Shown piece by piece: positions 55,601-63,797 of a DNA stretch of 64,000 nucleotides. The stretch lies in the NCBI GenBank assembly GCA_903924465.1, contig CAIYBN010000144.1, forward strand, positions 186,001-250,000, in the 5' to 3' direction. The translations under genes and the position numbers were made by a program. Below the pieces are notes generated by a model. It saw only the letters and a list, made by a program, of their open reading frames with translations. It did not search any database and had not been told where the DNA came from. This DNA is from an uncultured Myxococcales bacterium (lineage in GTDB: Bacteria; Myxococcota_A; UBA9042). Positions within the stretch are counted from its first letter, which is position 1; each line of letters begins with the position of its first letter.

Positions 55601-56718
55601 CTGCCAAAACGGGCGGCGAGAGCAATTTCTACACCGCGTCGATGCCGCAGATCGACGACCGTCAAGCTGTGCTGGCCCTGCTGGCTGATCGCAACGTCGC
55701 GGTTCGGTTGGCGGACAACCAGGAAGGCAGCCTGTCGGGCCCGCTGGGCTTGCCCGGCTGGTCGAATTCCGTCGATGCCAATCACGATGGCAAGCGCGAC
55801 GCACCGGGCTGGTTTGGCGTGGCGCACAAAGTCGAAGGGACGCGGCTGACCGTCCAAGGCGTTGGCTGGCAAGCGTCGCAGTGGCAAGGCGCGCAGTTCA
55901 CGGGGCCGAATGGGTCGCCGCAGACCGTGGTGGACAACGGCGCGGACTGGCTCACTTTGGGCGCGCCAGCCGATCTCGTCGCCGACGATCCGGTCAAAGG
56001 CGCGTTCTCCTTGGACAAACTGAACGGTGTGGCGGGCTCCAGCGCGTATTCCGCACCGGCGCCGCTGCAACGGTTCGTCGTCGTGCCCAAAGACGCATTT
56101 TCCGAGATCAACCACGCGTTTCGCGAGGCCTATGGCAAGCACATCGCGGTCATTGATGCCGCGTCGTCGCGTCTGGTGCTGACGGCCAACCACCTCGCGG
56201 CGGGCCAGACGGACCAGAATTGGCTGAAGAAGGCGCTTTTGAGCCAAGCGGAATTCGACGCGATCCCGGGCGTCAAGAAGGTATTCGCCAACTTTGACAA
56301 CAGCATCCAATTGATTGGCTTCAAAATGGCGGAATATTCCGTGCAGCGCTCGAGCAAATACAAGATGACGCTCTACTGGAAAGTGGTGAAGCCGACCGCG
56401 ACCTCGTGGAAGCTCTTCATGCACCCGCACCCGCTGAATCTGGACCGCTGGCCGCTGACGGATCCGGATCAGAGCGAGGATGAAAACAAGCCGTGCGGCG
56501 GATGTTTTGCGACAAATCACTGGATGCAAGGCGACATTATCGCCGACAGTTTTGAGCAGGAAGTCGCGCTGGGTACGCAATCCGGGCCCAACGACATCAT
56601 TCTGGGCTGGTACAATCCATCCAGTGAGCAGCGCCTGACGCTGCTTGCCGCGAGCGGTCAGGGCGTCGTCAAGCACGGCGACAACCGCGTGACCATCGGC
56701 CAAATTCAGGTGCGCTAG
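52624..56718 (+). CDS. Very large GT-C (family 39-like) membrane glycosyltransferase
   Basis: About 1,364 residues. Helix 1 is followed by LLDPWEMDRAAVARKM, the place and pattern of the catalytic acidic loop of GT39 enzymes (ArnT, PMT). A ~190-residue soluble insert follows, and then the second family motif PWLDSFLAALAVKTFGVNEFAVRLP. Many membrane helices run to ~residue 960; the last ~350 residues are soluble and beta-rich, ending in a domain with a CGGC pair. It probably transfers sugar from a polyprenyl phosphate outside the inner membrane. The start is GTG at 52624 or ATG four codons on; neither has a clear ribosome site. The insert and long tail are unusual. Acceptor unknown. Confidence 0.72.
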   Translation: MSDHMLSSQAAAADRHWWWLTPLLLAALLLPGLGSAGLLDPWEMDRAAVARKMAAAPTVLVVEPGAGRLLEAISKQGSGRYALAHPFDQKDASATTALQLAVSRAGRQVAHAVVVDLDALTSGADDKQLKSVAGQLATIEAQNRSTAVVLVSNGRDLDRVRWPLALARAHQLAETLRASVLHSLFEPESQEILLAPLFLMTLDIVAPDHVRAALDTRCPSPLTMPAFKQDSVSVPAPWLDSFLAALAVKTFGVNEFAVRLPAALLAILVGWALVLTLRRLWRPRTGWLVLAVYATLPMTWGLARTLTLQATESAGLALFAVALALGAQRVARLWPLLALAGLALLAGGAGMGGLATACVVAIGAVLATGQLRGPLGLGALMALVATALLAALVYGGDPESLLLRSFRLTSWPFGGGPDQVHRDFAWVIGQVGFGLYPWSAIVVLGAGKLLMDDEGGADRQRARAVLLIALVASLVVNAVLIGKFGHFVAPAGPLAAVAAAVLLDALLAGEVAGRTVAVFAVLATLLLHREIGKGAEAVVRFIVFDPPFSNGTGNHPWPAELDMPRALRAVALLAVMAFALGAARPAEMIRQAVQKMRTPTGASWAFAVIGILWALDGIISLGTKLDVMLKTLATTWNYPYDRIWVTVLGIRPEIIAGAVLFFALLLYAILTTVGARALNRVTSLPLRLSRPFAAPALSLSLAAVGAMAVLFGGLARLMEVRHVSAGFALAVGAQSLAFLMPLLGLIKGIVLRALVKPDGFLDPDREDDMLQPLAAGLKRAPLLIFGFLALWTLAGLGIGAAQESGTWNWPYLLGMWLLAIATLLTVLGTAQERPRGYGFPLATIGVTVFFTVMGPMGARYLSETVQAAVKGQESAALREGIKYLAHVLATAPDTGGLVVLAILVLVNRLAARKPVAGRLVGWALTGVEKLEQPRVAMLVLVLAGTVFTAGYSWSLLPGLSVHYSQKHLLNRIAEAEGQTRDPVGSPRTFTHGSAKTGGESNFYTASMPQIDDRQAVLALLADRNVAVRLADNQEGSLSGPLGLPGWSNSVDANHDGKRDAPGWFGVAHKVEGTRLTVQGVGWQASQWQGAQFTGPNGSPQTVVDNGADWLTLGAPADLVADDPVKGAFSLDKLNGVAGSSAYSAPAPLQRFVVVPKDAFSEINHAFREAYGKHIAVIDAASSRLVLTANHLAAGQTDQNWLKKALLSQAEFDAIPGVKKVFANFDNSIQLIGFKMAEYSVQRSSKYKMTLYWKVVKPTATSWKLFMHPHPLNLDRWPLTDPDQSEDENKPCGGCFATNHWMQGDIIADSFEQEVALGTQSGPNDIILGWYNPSSEQRLTLLAASGQGVVKHGDNRVTIGQIQVR

Positions 56719-56720
56719 GC

Positions 56721-56742
56721 GATCGGGCGCGCGAGCCCGATC
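56721..56742 (+). terminator. Hairpin between the GT-C gene and mtnA
   Basis: Perfect 8-bp stem GATCGGGC / GCCCGATC with a six-base loop, three bases after the stop. No U-run follows, so it may only slow polymerase or protect the upstream transcript. Confidence 0.35.
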
Positions 56743-56760
56743 CGGCGTGTGGGTGTTGTG

Positions 56761-57861
56761 ATGCAATTTTCCAGTCATTTTCAAGCTGTTGCTTGGTCCG
56801 ATGCCGGGCCGATCGTGCGCCTTTTGGATCAGCGCGCCTTGCCGGGCGAGACGATCTATCTGGATTGCCGCCAGCCGGACGAGGTGATGGAAGCGATTCG
56901 CACACTGACCGTGCGCGGGGCGCCGGCGATTGGCGTGGCGGCGGCTTACGGCATCGCGCAAGCTATGCAACTGGCTGTCCACACGAAGGATTTGCACGTC
57001 AACAGCTTCAACGCCATCTTCGATGAAACGTGCAAGCGCTTCGCTGCGACCCGACCGACCGCGGTCAATTTGTTCTGGGCGATCAAGCGGATGCAGGAGG
57101 CCAATGCGCGGTGGCATGTGCGTGGGCCGTTCGAGCGTGCGGCGATGTTGGTGGAAGAGGCCAAGCGGATTCATGCGGAAGACATCGAGATGTGCCTGGC
57201 GATCGGTCGCCACGGCGCGCCGCTGATGCCAGAATCGGGTGGCGTTATCACGCATTGCAACACCGGCGGACTGGCGACGGGCGGCCACGGCACCGCGCTC
57301 GGCGTGATCCGGTCGGCCGTCGCGCAAGGCAAGCACATCCACGTGTGGATCGATGAGACGCGGCCCTTGCTGCAAGGCGCGCGGCTGACGGCGTGGGAGT
57401 GCGCGCAGGACAAGCTGCCGGCGACGCTCATCACGGACAACATGGCGGCGCATGTGCTGAAGTTGGGTCACGTGCAGGCGGCCATCGTCGGCGCGGATCG
57501 CATCGCCCGCAACGGCGATTCGGCCAACAAGATCGGCACCTACGGCTTAGCCATCCTGTGCAAATACCACAACATTCCCTTCTACATCGCCGCACCGACC
57601 TCGACGGTCGACATCGGCTGCGACAGCGGCGCGCACATTCCGATCGAGGAACGCAAGTCGGAAGAGGTCACGCATTTGGGCGGTCAACGCGTGGCGGCGG
57701 CCGGCGTGGACGTCTTCAATCCCGCCTTTGACGTGGTGCCCCATGAGCTGATTGCCGGCATCATGACCGAACAAGGCGTCGCGAAAGCGCCTTTTGAGCC
57801 GGATCTGGTGGCGATGGTGGCCCGAGCACGGGCGCGTCACAGCCAAGTCGAGCCAGCCTAG
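56761..57861 (+). CDS. mtnA: Methylthioribose-1-phosphate isomerase
   Basis: A 366-residue enzyme of the methionine salvage pathway that turns 5-methylthioribose-1-phosphate into methylthioribulose-1-phosphate. Family motifs are clear: VRGAPAIGVAAAYGI near residue 50, THCNTGGLATGGHGTALG with the catalytic Cys near 165, WIDETRPLLQGARLTAWE, and GADRIARNGDSANKIGTYG with the catalytic Asp near 245. The ATG at 56761 begins MQFSSHFQAVAW; GTG codons up to four codons earlier are possible. It is followed 18 bases later by the M16 peptidase gene. No other salvage gene is nearby. Confidence 0.95.
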   Translation: MQFSSHFQAVAWSDAGPIVRLLDQRALPGETIYLDCRQPDEVMEAIRTLTVRGAPAIGVAAAYGIAQAMQLAVHTKDLHVNSFNAIFDETCKRFAATRPTAVNLFWAIKRMQEANARWHVRGPFERAAMLVEEAKRIHAEDIEMCLAIGRHGAPLMPESGGVITHCNTGGLATGGHGTALGVIRSAVAQGKHIHVWIDETRPLLQGARLTAWECAQDKLPATLITDNMAAHVLKLGHVQAAIVGADRIARNGDSANKIGTYGLAILCKYHNIPFYIAAPTSTVDIGCDSGAHIPIEERKSEEVTHLGGQRVAAAGVDVFNPAFDVVPHELIAGIMTEQGVAKAPFEPDLVAMVARARARHSQVEPA

Positions 57862-57879
57862 TCGCTGGCACTGGAACTT

Positions 57880-60444
57880 ATGCAGAGTCAAGAACTGGTT
57901 ACAGGTCAGACGTTTCTGGCCATCCACGTGCCCGAGATGCCGGTCGTCGCGATCCAGGTGTGGATCGGCGTGGGCAGCTACGATGAGCACGACGGCGAGC
58001 ACGGCCTCGCCCACTTGCACGAACACATGCTGTTCAAGGGCACCGAGCGTGACGGCAAAATCCACCGCGGTGTGGGCGATGTGGCGCACGCGGTGGAGGT
58101 CGTCGGTGGCCAGATCAACGCGTGGACGAGCCACGATCAGACCTGCTACCACGTGGTCATGCCGGCGACCCAATGGCGCGTGGGCCTGGACGTACTGGCC
58201 GACGCCGTGTGCCATCCGGCTTTTGACGCAGACGAGCTGGCGCGGGAAATCGAAGTCGTGGTGGAAGAACAGCGCCGCGCCGCCGATGATCCGGGCAGCG
58301 TAGCGTTTGAGCGCCTGTTCGCGCGGGCCTTTGCTGGCCATCCGTATGCGCTGCCGATCCTGGGCACGCCGGAGAGCGTGCGCGCCGTGACCCCGGATGC
58401 GATGCGGCGCTTCTGGCGGCGTCATTACGTGGCCGAGAACACGGCGATCGTCGCAGCCGGCGCGTTTGACCCGGCGGAACTGCACGCGGCGGTGACCGAG
58501 CTCTTCGCCGGGCAACTGCACCGCGAGATCGAGCCGGAGCCCAAAGTGATGGCGCCGCGGGCACGGGCGGCGATCGACCTGGTCGACAACGCCTTTTCGG
58601 AAGCCAAAGTCCTGCTCTCCTGGCCGATTCCGGCGCTGCTGGAGCACGACGTCGCGGCGCTGGATGTGGCCGCGATTGCGCTGGGCCAAGGCGAATCGTC
58701 GCGGCTGGTGCGGCAGGTTCTGCGCGACAAGGAGCTGTGCAACGACATTGGCTCCGCGACCTGGACGCCGCCGCGCGCGGGCCTGTTTACCGTGTCCTTT
58801 TCCACCAGTCAGGAGCGCCTGGAAGCGGCCGTGTTGGCGACGGTCGCCGTCGTGCAAGCGCTGCGGGTCGGCGGCATTGAGGAGGCGGAGCTGGACAAGG
58901 CGCGGGTGAATCTGCTGAGCGACGCGACCTGGAAACGCGAGACGGCGCAGGGCCTTGTACAAAGCCACGGCTATTTTCTGATGGCGACGGGCGATGCCGA
59001 TTGGGAACGCTCCTACCATGCGCGGATCGGCGAGTTGACCACCGCGGAAGTGCAGCGTGCCGCCTACACGTGGCTGACCGCGGACACGGTGCAAGTGGTT
59101 GTGTTGCCTGGTAAGTCGGATGCAGAGCCGATCGACGCGGACGCTTTGCTGCGCCGTGTGCAGGATTGTCTGCGGCCCGCGCCGGCGTCGTTGGCCTTGC
59201 ACCAGCCGGATGTGCTGGACGGAATCGAGCGCATCGTGCTGCCGAGCGGTGACGTGCTGCTGGTGCAGCCGGATGCGAGCGTGCCGGTGTGGGGCATGCG
59301 CGTGGCGGCGTTGGGCGGGCAGCTGGCGGAAGATCCGCTGACGGTGGGCCGGACCTGCATGTTGGGCCAGCTGCTCACGCGTGGCACGGAGCAGATGACG
59401 GGCGACGCCATCGCGGCGCGGATTGAGGGCTTGGCGGCGGGCGTGCAGGGCGTCGCGGGGCGCAACAGCCTGGGGCTGAGCGCCGTGTCGCTCAAGACCA
59501 CGACGGACGCGGTGCTGGAATTGGCGTGCAGTTGCCTGTTTGGCGCATCGCTGCCGGAAGACGAGATTGCCCAGCAGAAGAAGGTCCAGCTGGAGGAGCT
59601 GCGCCATGAAGAGGACGCGCCCAGCCGGCGGGCGATGCGGGCGATGGCGCGGACGCTGTACGGCGACCATCCCTATGGCTTCGGCATTCTCGGTTCGCCG
59701 GAAAGCCTGGCGCGGCTGCAACGCCCAGAGCTGCTCGAGTACCTGCGCGGTCGGCTGGTGCCGGGTCGACTGGTGTGGGCGATTTCCGGCGATGTCCATC
59801 CGCAGCGCATGGCCGAGGCCATCGCGGCGCGGACTCCGGCGGATCGCGTGCCGCTGCCAGCGCCGCCAAGCCAGGACGTGCCGTTCTTGCGCGAAAAGCG
59901 CCAGATTCGCCTGCAGGCGGACAAGCAGCAGGCGCACATCGTGTTGGGCTTCCGCGGCGCGACGCTGTTTGAACCGGAACGCTATGCCTTGGAAGTGCTG
60001 GCGACCGCGCTGGGCGGCCAGTCAGGGCGACTGTTCCTGGAGCTGCGCGATCGCCAGTCGCTGGCGTATTCGGTCGGCGCGATGAACGTGGACGGCGTGG
60101 ATCCGGGCTATTTTTCCTTCTACATCGGCACGACGCCGGACAAGGTGCCGCAGGCATTGGCGGGGCTGTACGCGCAGCTGGAGCGCGTGCGTCAGGAGCC
60201 GCTGCATCAGGGTGAACTGGAGCGGACGCGCGCCTCGCTGGCGGGTGGCCACCAAATTGGCCTGCAACGGCGGCTGGCGCGGGCGGCCACGCTGTGCCTC
60301 GATGAACTGTACGGGCTGGGCCGGCCGGCGTGGCAAGGGCACCTGCAACGGCTGTTGGCCGTGACGGCAGACGACGTGCTGAAAGTGGCGCGGGAACGGC
60401 TGGATCCTCAGCGCTGCGTGGAAGTGATTTTGGCGCCCGAATAG
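57880..60444 (+). CDS. M16-family zinc metallopeptidase
   Basis: An 854-residue protein with two M16 halves. The first is active: inverted zinc motif HLHEH in HGLAHLHEHMLFKGT near residue 46, and the downstream Glu in EIEVVVEEQRRAADDP. The second half (from ~residue 440) lacks HxxEH and is the usual inactive partner. Such proteins are related to pitrilysin and to mitochondrial processing peptidase. There is no signal peptide. ATG at 57880. Fifteen bases separate it from selB, so the pair, with mtnA, forms an operon. Substrate unknown. Confidence 0.88.
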   Translation: MQSQELVTGQTFLAIHVPEMPVVAIQVWIGVGSYDEHDGEHGLAHLHEHMLFKGTERDGKIHRGVGDVAHAVEVVGGQINAWTSHDQTCYHVVMPATQWRVGLDVLADAVCHPAFDADELAREIEVVVEEQRRAADDPGSVAFERLFARAFAGHPYALPILGTPESVRAVTPDAMRRFWRRHYVAENTAIVAAGAFDPAELHAAVTELFAGQLHREIEPEPKVMAPRARAAIDLVDNAFSEAKVLLSWPIPALLEHDVAALDVAAIALGQGESSRLVRQVLRDKELCNDIGSATWTPPRAGLFTVSFSTSQERLEAAVLATVAVVQALRVGGIEEAELDKARVNLLSDATWKRETAQGLVQSHGYFLMATGDADWERSYHARIGELTTAEVQRAAYTWLTADTVQVVVLPGKSDAEPIDADALLRRVQDCLRPAPASLALHQPDVLDGIERIVLPSGDVLLVQPDASVPVWGMRVAALGGQLAEDPLTVGRTCMLGQLLTRGTEQMTGDAIAARIEGLAAGVQGVAGRNSLGLSAVSLKTTTDAVLELACSCLFGASLPEDEIAQQKKVQLEELRHEEDAPSRRAMRAMARTLYGDHPYGFGILGSPESLARLQRPELLEYLRGRLVPGRLVWAISGDVHPQRMAEAIAARTPADRVPLPAPPSQDVPFLREKRQIRLQADKQQAHIVLGFRGATLFEPERYALEVLATALGGQSGRLFLELRDRQSLAYSVGAMNVDGVDPGYFSFYIGTTPDKVPQALAGLYAQLERVRQEPLHQGELERTRASLAGGHQIGLQRRLARAATLCLDELYGLGRPAWQGHLQRLLAVTADDVLKVARERLDPQRCVEVILAPE

Positions 60445-60459
60445 CCGACGAGGAGCGCG

Positions 60460-62436
60460 ATGCTGACCTTGGGAATCGCCGGCCATGTCGATCACGGCAA
60501 GACGTCGCTGGTCCGCGCCTTGACGGGGATGGAGACCGATCGGCTGCCCGAGGAGCAGCGGCGCGGCATCAGCATTGAGCTCGGCTTTGCCTGGCTGGAC
60601 GTGCCGGAAGTGGGCCGCGTCGCGCTCATCGACATGCCCGGCCACGAGCGTTTCGTCCGGCGGATGATCGCCGGCGCGGCGGGCGTGGACGCGCTGCTGC
60701 TGGTCGTGGCGGCGGACGAAGGCGTGATGCCGCAAGGCCGCGAGCATCTGGCGATCGCGCAATTGCTGGGGATTCGCCACGGCGCGATCGTGCTGACCAA
60801 GACCGATCTTTGCGATGCCGACATGCTCGACATGGCGCGTGACGATCTGGCGCAGCTGACCGCCGGGACATTCCTTGCGGACGCGCCGGTGTGGCCGGTC
60901 TCCGTGCGCGTGCCGGAGACGATCGCGGCGCTGCGGCAGCAGCTTGGCGCGTATTGTCAGTCGCTTCAGGCGGCGCGGCGGCAGGAGACCGAGGCGCTGG
61001 GGCGGCCTTTCCGGTTGGCGGTGGACCGCAGCTTCTCGCTGAAAGGTCGCGGGACGGTCGTGGCGGGCACCGCGGTGGCGGGTCAGGTGGAGCTCGAGCA
61101 AATGCTGGAGGTGCTGCCGCAGCGCACGTCGTTCCGCGTGCGTGGGCTGGAGCGCCACGGCGAGGCGCAGAGCCGCGTGCAGGCGCCCGGGCGCGTGGCG
61201 CTGAATCTCGCCGGGGCGACGCTGGAGGATGTGCCGCTGGGCGCAATGCTGGCCACGCCCGGTTCCGTCGCGGTCAGCGATCGCGTGGACGTGGAACTGA
61301 AGCTGCTGCCGCATTGCAAGGCTCTGCCGGCGCGACGGCGTGTGGCGATCGTGCTCGGAACGGCCGTGGGCGAAGGCACCATCGTGCTGCTGGACGGTCA
61401 ACCGCTACAGGCGGGCCAAACCGCGTTGGCGCAAATCCGCCTGGACGCGCCGATGGCCGTGGCAGCGGGTGAGGGCTTTGTCGTGCGCGGCTCGCGCGTG
61501 GATCCGCGGTTTGGCCAAACGCTGGGCGGCGGTCGCGTGCTGCATCCCCAGCCGCGCCGGCATAAGCTGAACGATTCCATAGTGCTGGAAGCCCTCTTGC
61601 GCCTCGCACAACCCGACGCGGAGGCCCAGGTGCTGGGCGCCGTCGCGCTGGCGCAAGGTCGCGGAGTGGCCGACGACGAGCTGCTGCGGATTTGCACCGC
61701 GCCGCCCGCGCAGGTGCAAAAGGCACTGAAGGGCCTGGCCGAACGCAAGCAACTCCAGCGGTTGGGTGCGCCGCCGCGGTGGCTGCAGCCCCGGGACGTC
61801 CAAACGCTCAGCCAGACCGTACTGAACGCCGTGCGGCAGTTCCACGCGGCGCAGCCGACCCGTCCGGGTGCGGAGGTCGCCGATCTGCACCGGCAGTGGG
61901 CGCCGTGGCTGGATCCGTCGGCGTTTGCCCAGGTGTGCGCGCTGATCGTGCGACAAGGGCTGTTGACCGCGGCGGGTACGGGACTGGCCGTGCCAGGCTT
62001 TGTTGCCAAGATCGCCGCGTCGCCGGAATTGACGGCGCGGCTGGAAGGGCTGCTGGCCGCCCAAGGACTGGCGACGGAAACGCCCGCGCACCTGGCGGAG
62101 ATACTGGGGACGGAGCCCAGGGCGGTCCTGCTGGGTCTGCAGGCTGCGCAGGCGGCTGGACGCGTCGTGCGCGTGACGGAAGACTACTGGGTGATGGCGG
62201 CGGTCGCCCAGGAAGCGCGCGAACGCGTGTTGGCGGCTTTTGTGGAGGCCACCGGCTTCAGCACCGGCGAACTGAAAGACGTCCTCGGGCTGACCCGCAA
62301 ACACCTGATTCCATTTGCAGAATTCTTGGACGGCGAACGCCTGACCGTCCGCGATCCCGCCGGCAACCGCCGCATCCGTGAACGGGCGCGCGAGGCGTGG
62401 CTGGCGCGCCGGGCCAACGAAGGAACGGCTTCTTGA
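60460..62436 (+). CDS. selB: Selenocysteine-specific elongation factor SelB
   Basis: A 658-residue GTPase that brings selenocysteinyl-tRNA to UGA codons marked by a SECIS hairpin. The GTP-binding domain is complete: GHVDHGKTSL, the threonine-less switch I (RRGISIELGFAWLD), DMPGHERF, and TKTD. Domains 2 and 3 follow, then four winged-helix domains at the C-terminus (last about TEDYWVMAAVAQEA to the end) that bind SECIS RNA. ATG with AGGAG upstream. It implies that the organism uses selenocysteine; selA, selC and selD must lie elsewhere. The next frame starts inside its stop codon (TTGA). Confidence 0.94.
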   Translation: MLTLGIAGHVDHGKTSLVRALTGMETDRLPEEQRRGISIELGFAWLDVPEVGRVALIDMPGHERFVRRMIAGAAGVDALLLVVAADEGVMPQGREHLAIAQLLGIRHGAIVLTKTDLCDADMLDMARDDLAQLTAGTFLADAPVWPVSVRVPETIAALRQQLGAYCQSLQAARRQETEALGRPFRLAVDRSFSLKGRGTVVAGTAVAGQVELEQMLEVLPQRTSFRVRGLERHGEAQSRVQAPGRVALNLAGATLEDVPLGAMLATPGSVAVSDRVDVELKLLPHCKALPARRRVAIVLGTAVGEGTIVLLDGQPLQAGQTALAQIRLDAPMAVAAGEGFVVRGSRVDPRFGQTLGGGRVLHPQPRRHKLNDSIVLEALLRLAQPDAEAQVLGAVALAQGRGVADDELLRICTAPPAQVQKALKGLAERKQLQRLGAPPRWLQPRDVQTLSQTVLNAVRQFHAAQPTRPGAEVADLHRQWAPWLDPSAFAQVCALIVRQGLLTAAGTGLAVPGFVAKIAASPELTARLEGLLAAQGLATETPAHLAEILGTEPRAVLLGLQAAQAAGRVVRVTEDYWVMAAVAQEARERVLAAFVEATGFSTGELKDVLGLTRKHLIPFAEFLDGERLTVRDPAGNRRIRERAREAWLARRANEGTAS

Positions 62437-62624
62437 ACAAGGCAAGACCCCAGCTGTATCCGATCGTGGCGAGCCCGCTGGGACCGCTGCTGCTCATCGG
62501 CGACGGCGAAGCCTTGACCGGCTATGGCGGCGGCCTGGCGTGCAAGGCGTGGCTGTTGGCGCATGAACAGGGCCGCGCTGTGCCCCCAGGTTCCGGGCCG
62601 CGGCAGCTGGCCCTCACGCTTTAG
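62433..62624 (+). pseudogene. Remnant of a methylated-DNA--cysteine methyltransferase
   Basis: A 63-residue frame starting with TTG, four bases overlapping the selB stop. LYPIVASPLGPLLLIGDGEALTG is close to the N-terminal start of Ogt/MGMT proteins, but the frame ends before any DNA-binding helix or the PCHRV catalytic site, and neither appears in other frames downstream. The rest of the gene seems replaced by the convergent unknown gene. It could also be a functional small protein; I consider decay more likely. Confidence 0.5.
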
Positions 62625-63069
62625 CACTCGCCTGGCCGTCAGTCGCCTCGCCCGGCTCCACGGGCACAACCGCCGGCCATTCCCCGAGGTGCGGCACAGG
62701 CCCCCACGCCTGCCATTTTCCAGCGGGCCCACACACGCGCAGGCGCCGCGGCTCAAAACCGCGGTGTTCCAATTGGCCGACGAAACGGCGCAGCAGCTCG
62801 TCGCAATTCGCGGCGTCGCGAATGATGAACTGGATCACGAGGTGAAATGGATCGGAGCACTGCGTTTCGGCAAAGTAGCGTTTGCGCCGCCGTTCTTCCT
62901 TCTCAAAAACGGTCACCTGAAATACGTGGTCGCGACCGAGCCGGCTGGCTTCGAGCTGGAATCGCGCGTGTTCCTGGATCATCAGCTCACCCAAGCCCGG
63001 CAGCGCCGCCGGAGCATTCTGCGAACCGCGCGCTGCCGCTGTCAAGGTGCCGAATCGGCAGGATTCCAT
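62614..63069 (-). CDS. Hypothetical protein
   Basis: A 151-residue protein I do not recognise. It has a mixed alpha/beta composition with a basic patch EERRRKRYF near residue 60 and no signal peptide, membrane helix or known motif. Start ATG at 63069; an internal ATG at residue 30 (MIQEHARFQLEASRLG) is also plausible. It overlaps the ogt-like remnant by 11 bases at its 3' end, and its start codon overlaps the -35 box of the divergent yceD promoter, so the two genes may compete for expression. Confidence 0.5.
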   Translation of the reverse strand: MESCRFGTLTAAARGSQNAPAALPGLGELMIQEHARFQLEASRLGRDHVFQVTVFEKEERRRKRYFAETQCSDPFHLVIQFIIRDAANCDELLRRFVGQLEHRGFEPRRLRVCGPAGKWQAWGPVPHLGEWPAVVPVEPGEATDGQASAKA

Positions 63070-63097
63070 TGACAGCGCCAGCGCCGGCCCCTAGCAT
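63069..63097 (+). promoter_or_regulatory. Predicted promoter of yceD-rpmF
   Basis: TTGACA (63069-63074), 17-base spacer, TAGCAT (63092-63097). The leader before the GTG at 63154 would be ~50 bases. Confidence 0.6.
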
Positions 63098-63153
63098 ACA
63101 GCCCCCTTTCTGCCCGGCGCACGCCGGTCGGTTCTGGCTTTTCTGAGGGTTTT

Positions 63154-63705
63154 GTGACCGTTTCCATTCCCATCGCCGGCCTGAATGCAACGCCGCAAAC
63201 GCGAGAGGCAAGTCTCACGACGGCCTGGTGCGCGGAACGATTGACGGGCGTGTATGAAGCCGCTGCGCCGAACATGACGATCGTCGTTCAGGCGACCCGC
63301 TACGCGGAAGTGGTGGAAACGCACGTGCGGGTGCAAGGCAAGTTTCGCTGCGCATGCAGCCGTTGCGCCGAACCTGTTGATTTGACAGTGGATACCGAGT
63401 TTGACCATCACTTTGTCGGTCCGGGCCAACTGGATGCGGGCAGTGACGTGGATGAAGACCTGGCCGGGCTCGACGACGACCCGGACGTCAGCGAACACGA
63501 CGGCACACGGATTGAACTCGACGACCTGTGCGTGGAGCATACGATCCTGGCGCTGCCGGATGTGCCGCTCTGCGACGAAGCGTGCAAGGGGCTCTGCCCG
63601 CGGTGTGGCATCAACCGCAACGTGGAATCGTGCACGTGCGATCTGCAAGAAGAGCGTTCATCGCCTTGGGCCAAGCTGGCGCAATTGCGGGTGCAAAAAG
63701 ACTGA
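63154..63705 (+). CDS. yceD: YceD/DUF177 family protein
   Basis: A 183-residue cytoplasmic protein of the DUF177 family, needed in other bacteria for normal 23S rRNA levels. The C-terminal signature CDEACKGLCPRCGINRN holds the four-cysteine cluster of the non-enteric YceD/YlbN type, and the acidic middle (DVDEDLAGLDDDPD) is typical. The start is GTG at 63154 with GAGGG upstream. rpmF follows, the standard order. Confidence 0.9.
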   Translation: MTVSIPIAGLNATPQTREASLTTAWCAERLTGVYEAAAPNMTIVVQATRYAEVVETHVRVQGKFRCACSRCAEPVDLTVDTEFDHHFVGPGQLDAGSDVDEDLAGLDDDPDVSEHDGTRIELDDLCVEHTILALPDVPLCDEACKGLCPRCGINRNVESCTCDLQEERSSPWAKLAQLRVQKD

Positions 63706-63797
63706 GGGCGCGGACAGTAGGGCTGATTGGCCTCAGCGCGTCGGCGAAGAAATGGCAGCGAAATCTGCCCGAATAGCGAATGTAACCGGAGGATAAG

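Noticed and set aside
54268-57471. A 1,067-residue minus-strand frame opposite the GT-C and mtnA genes
   Set aside because: It spans two clear plus-strand genes and has the His/Arg/Gln-rich composition of a shadow frame.
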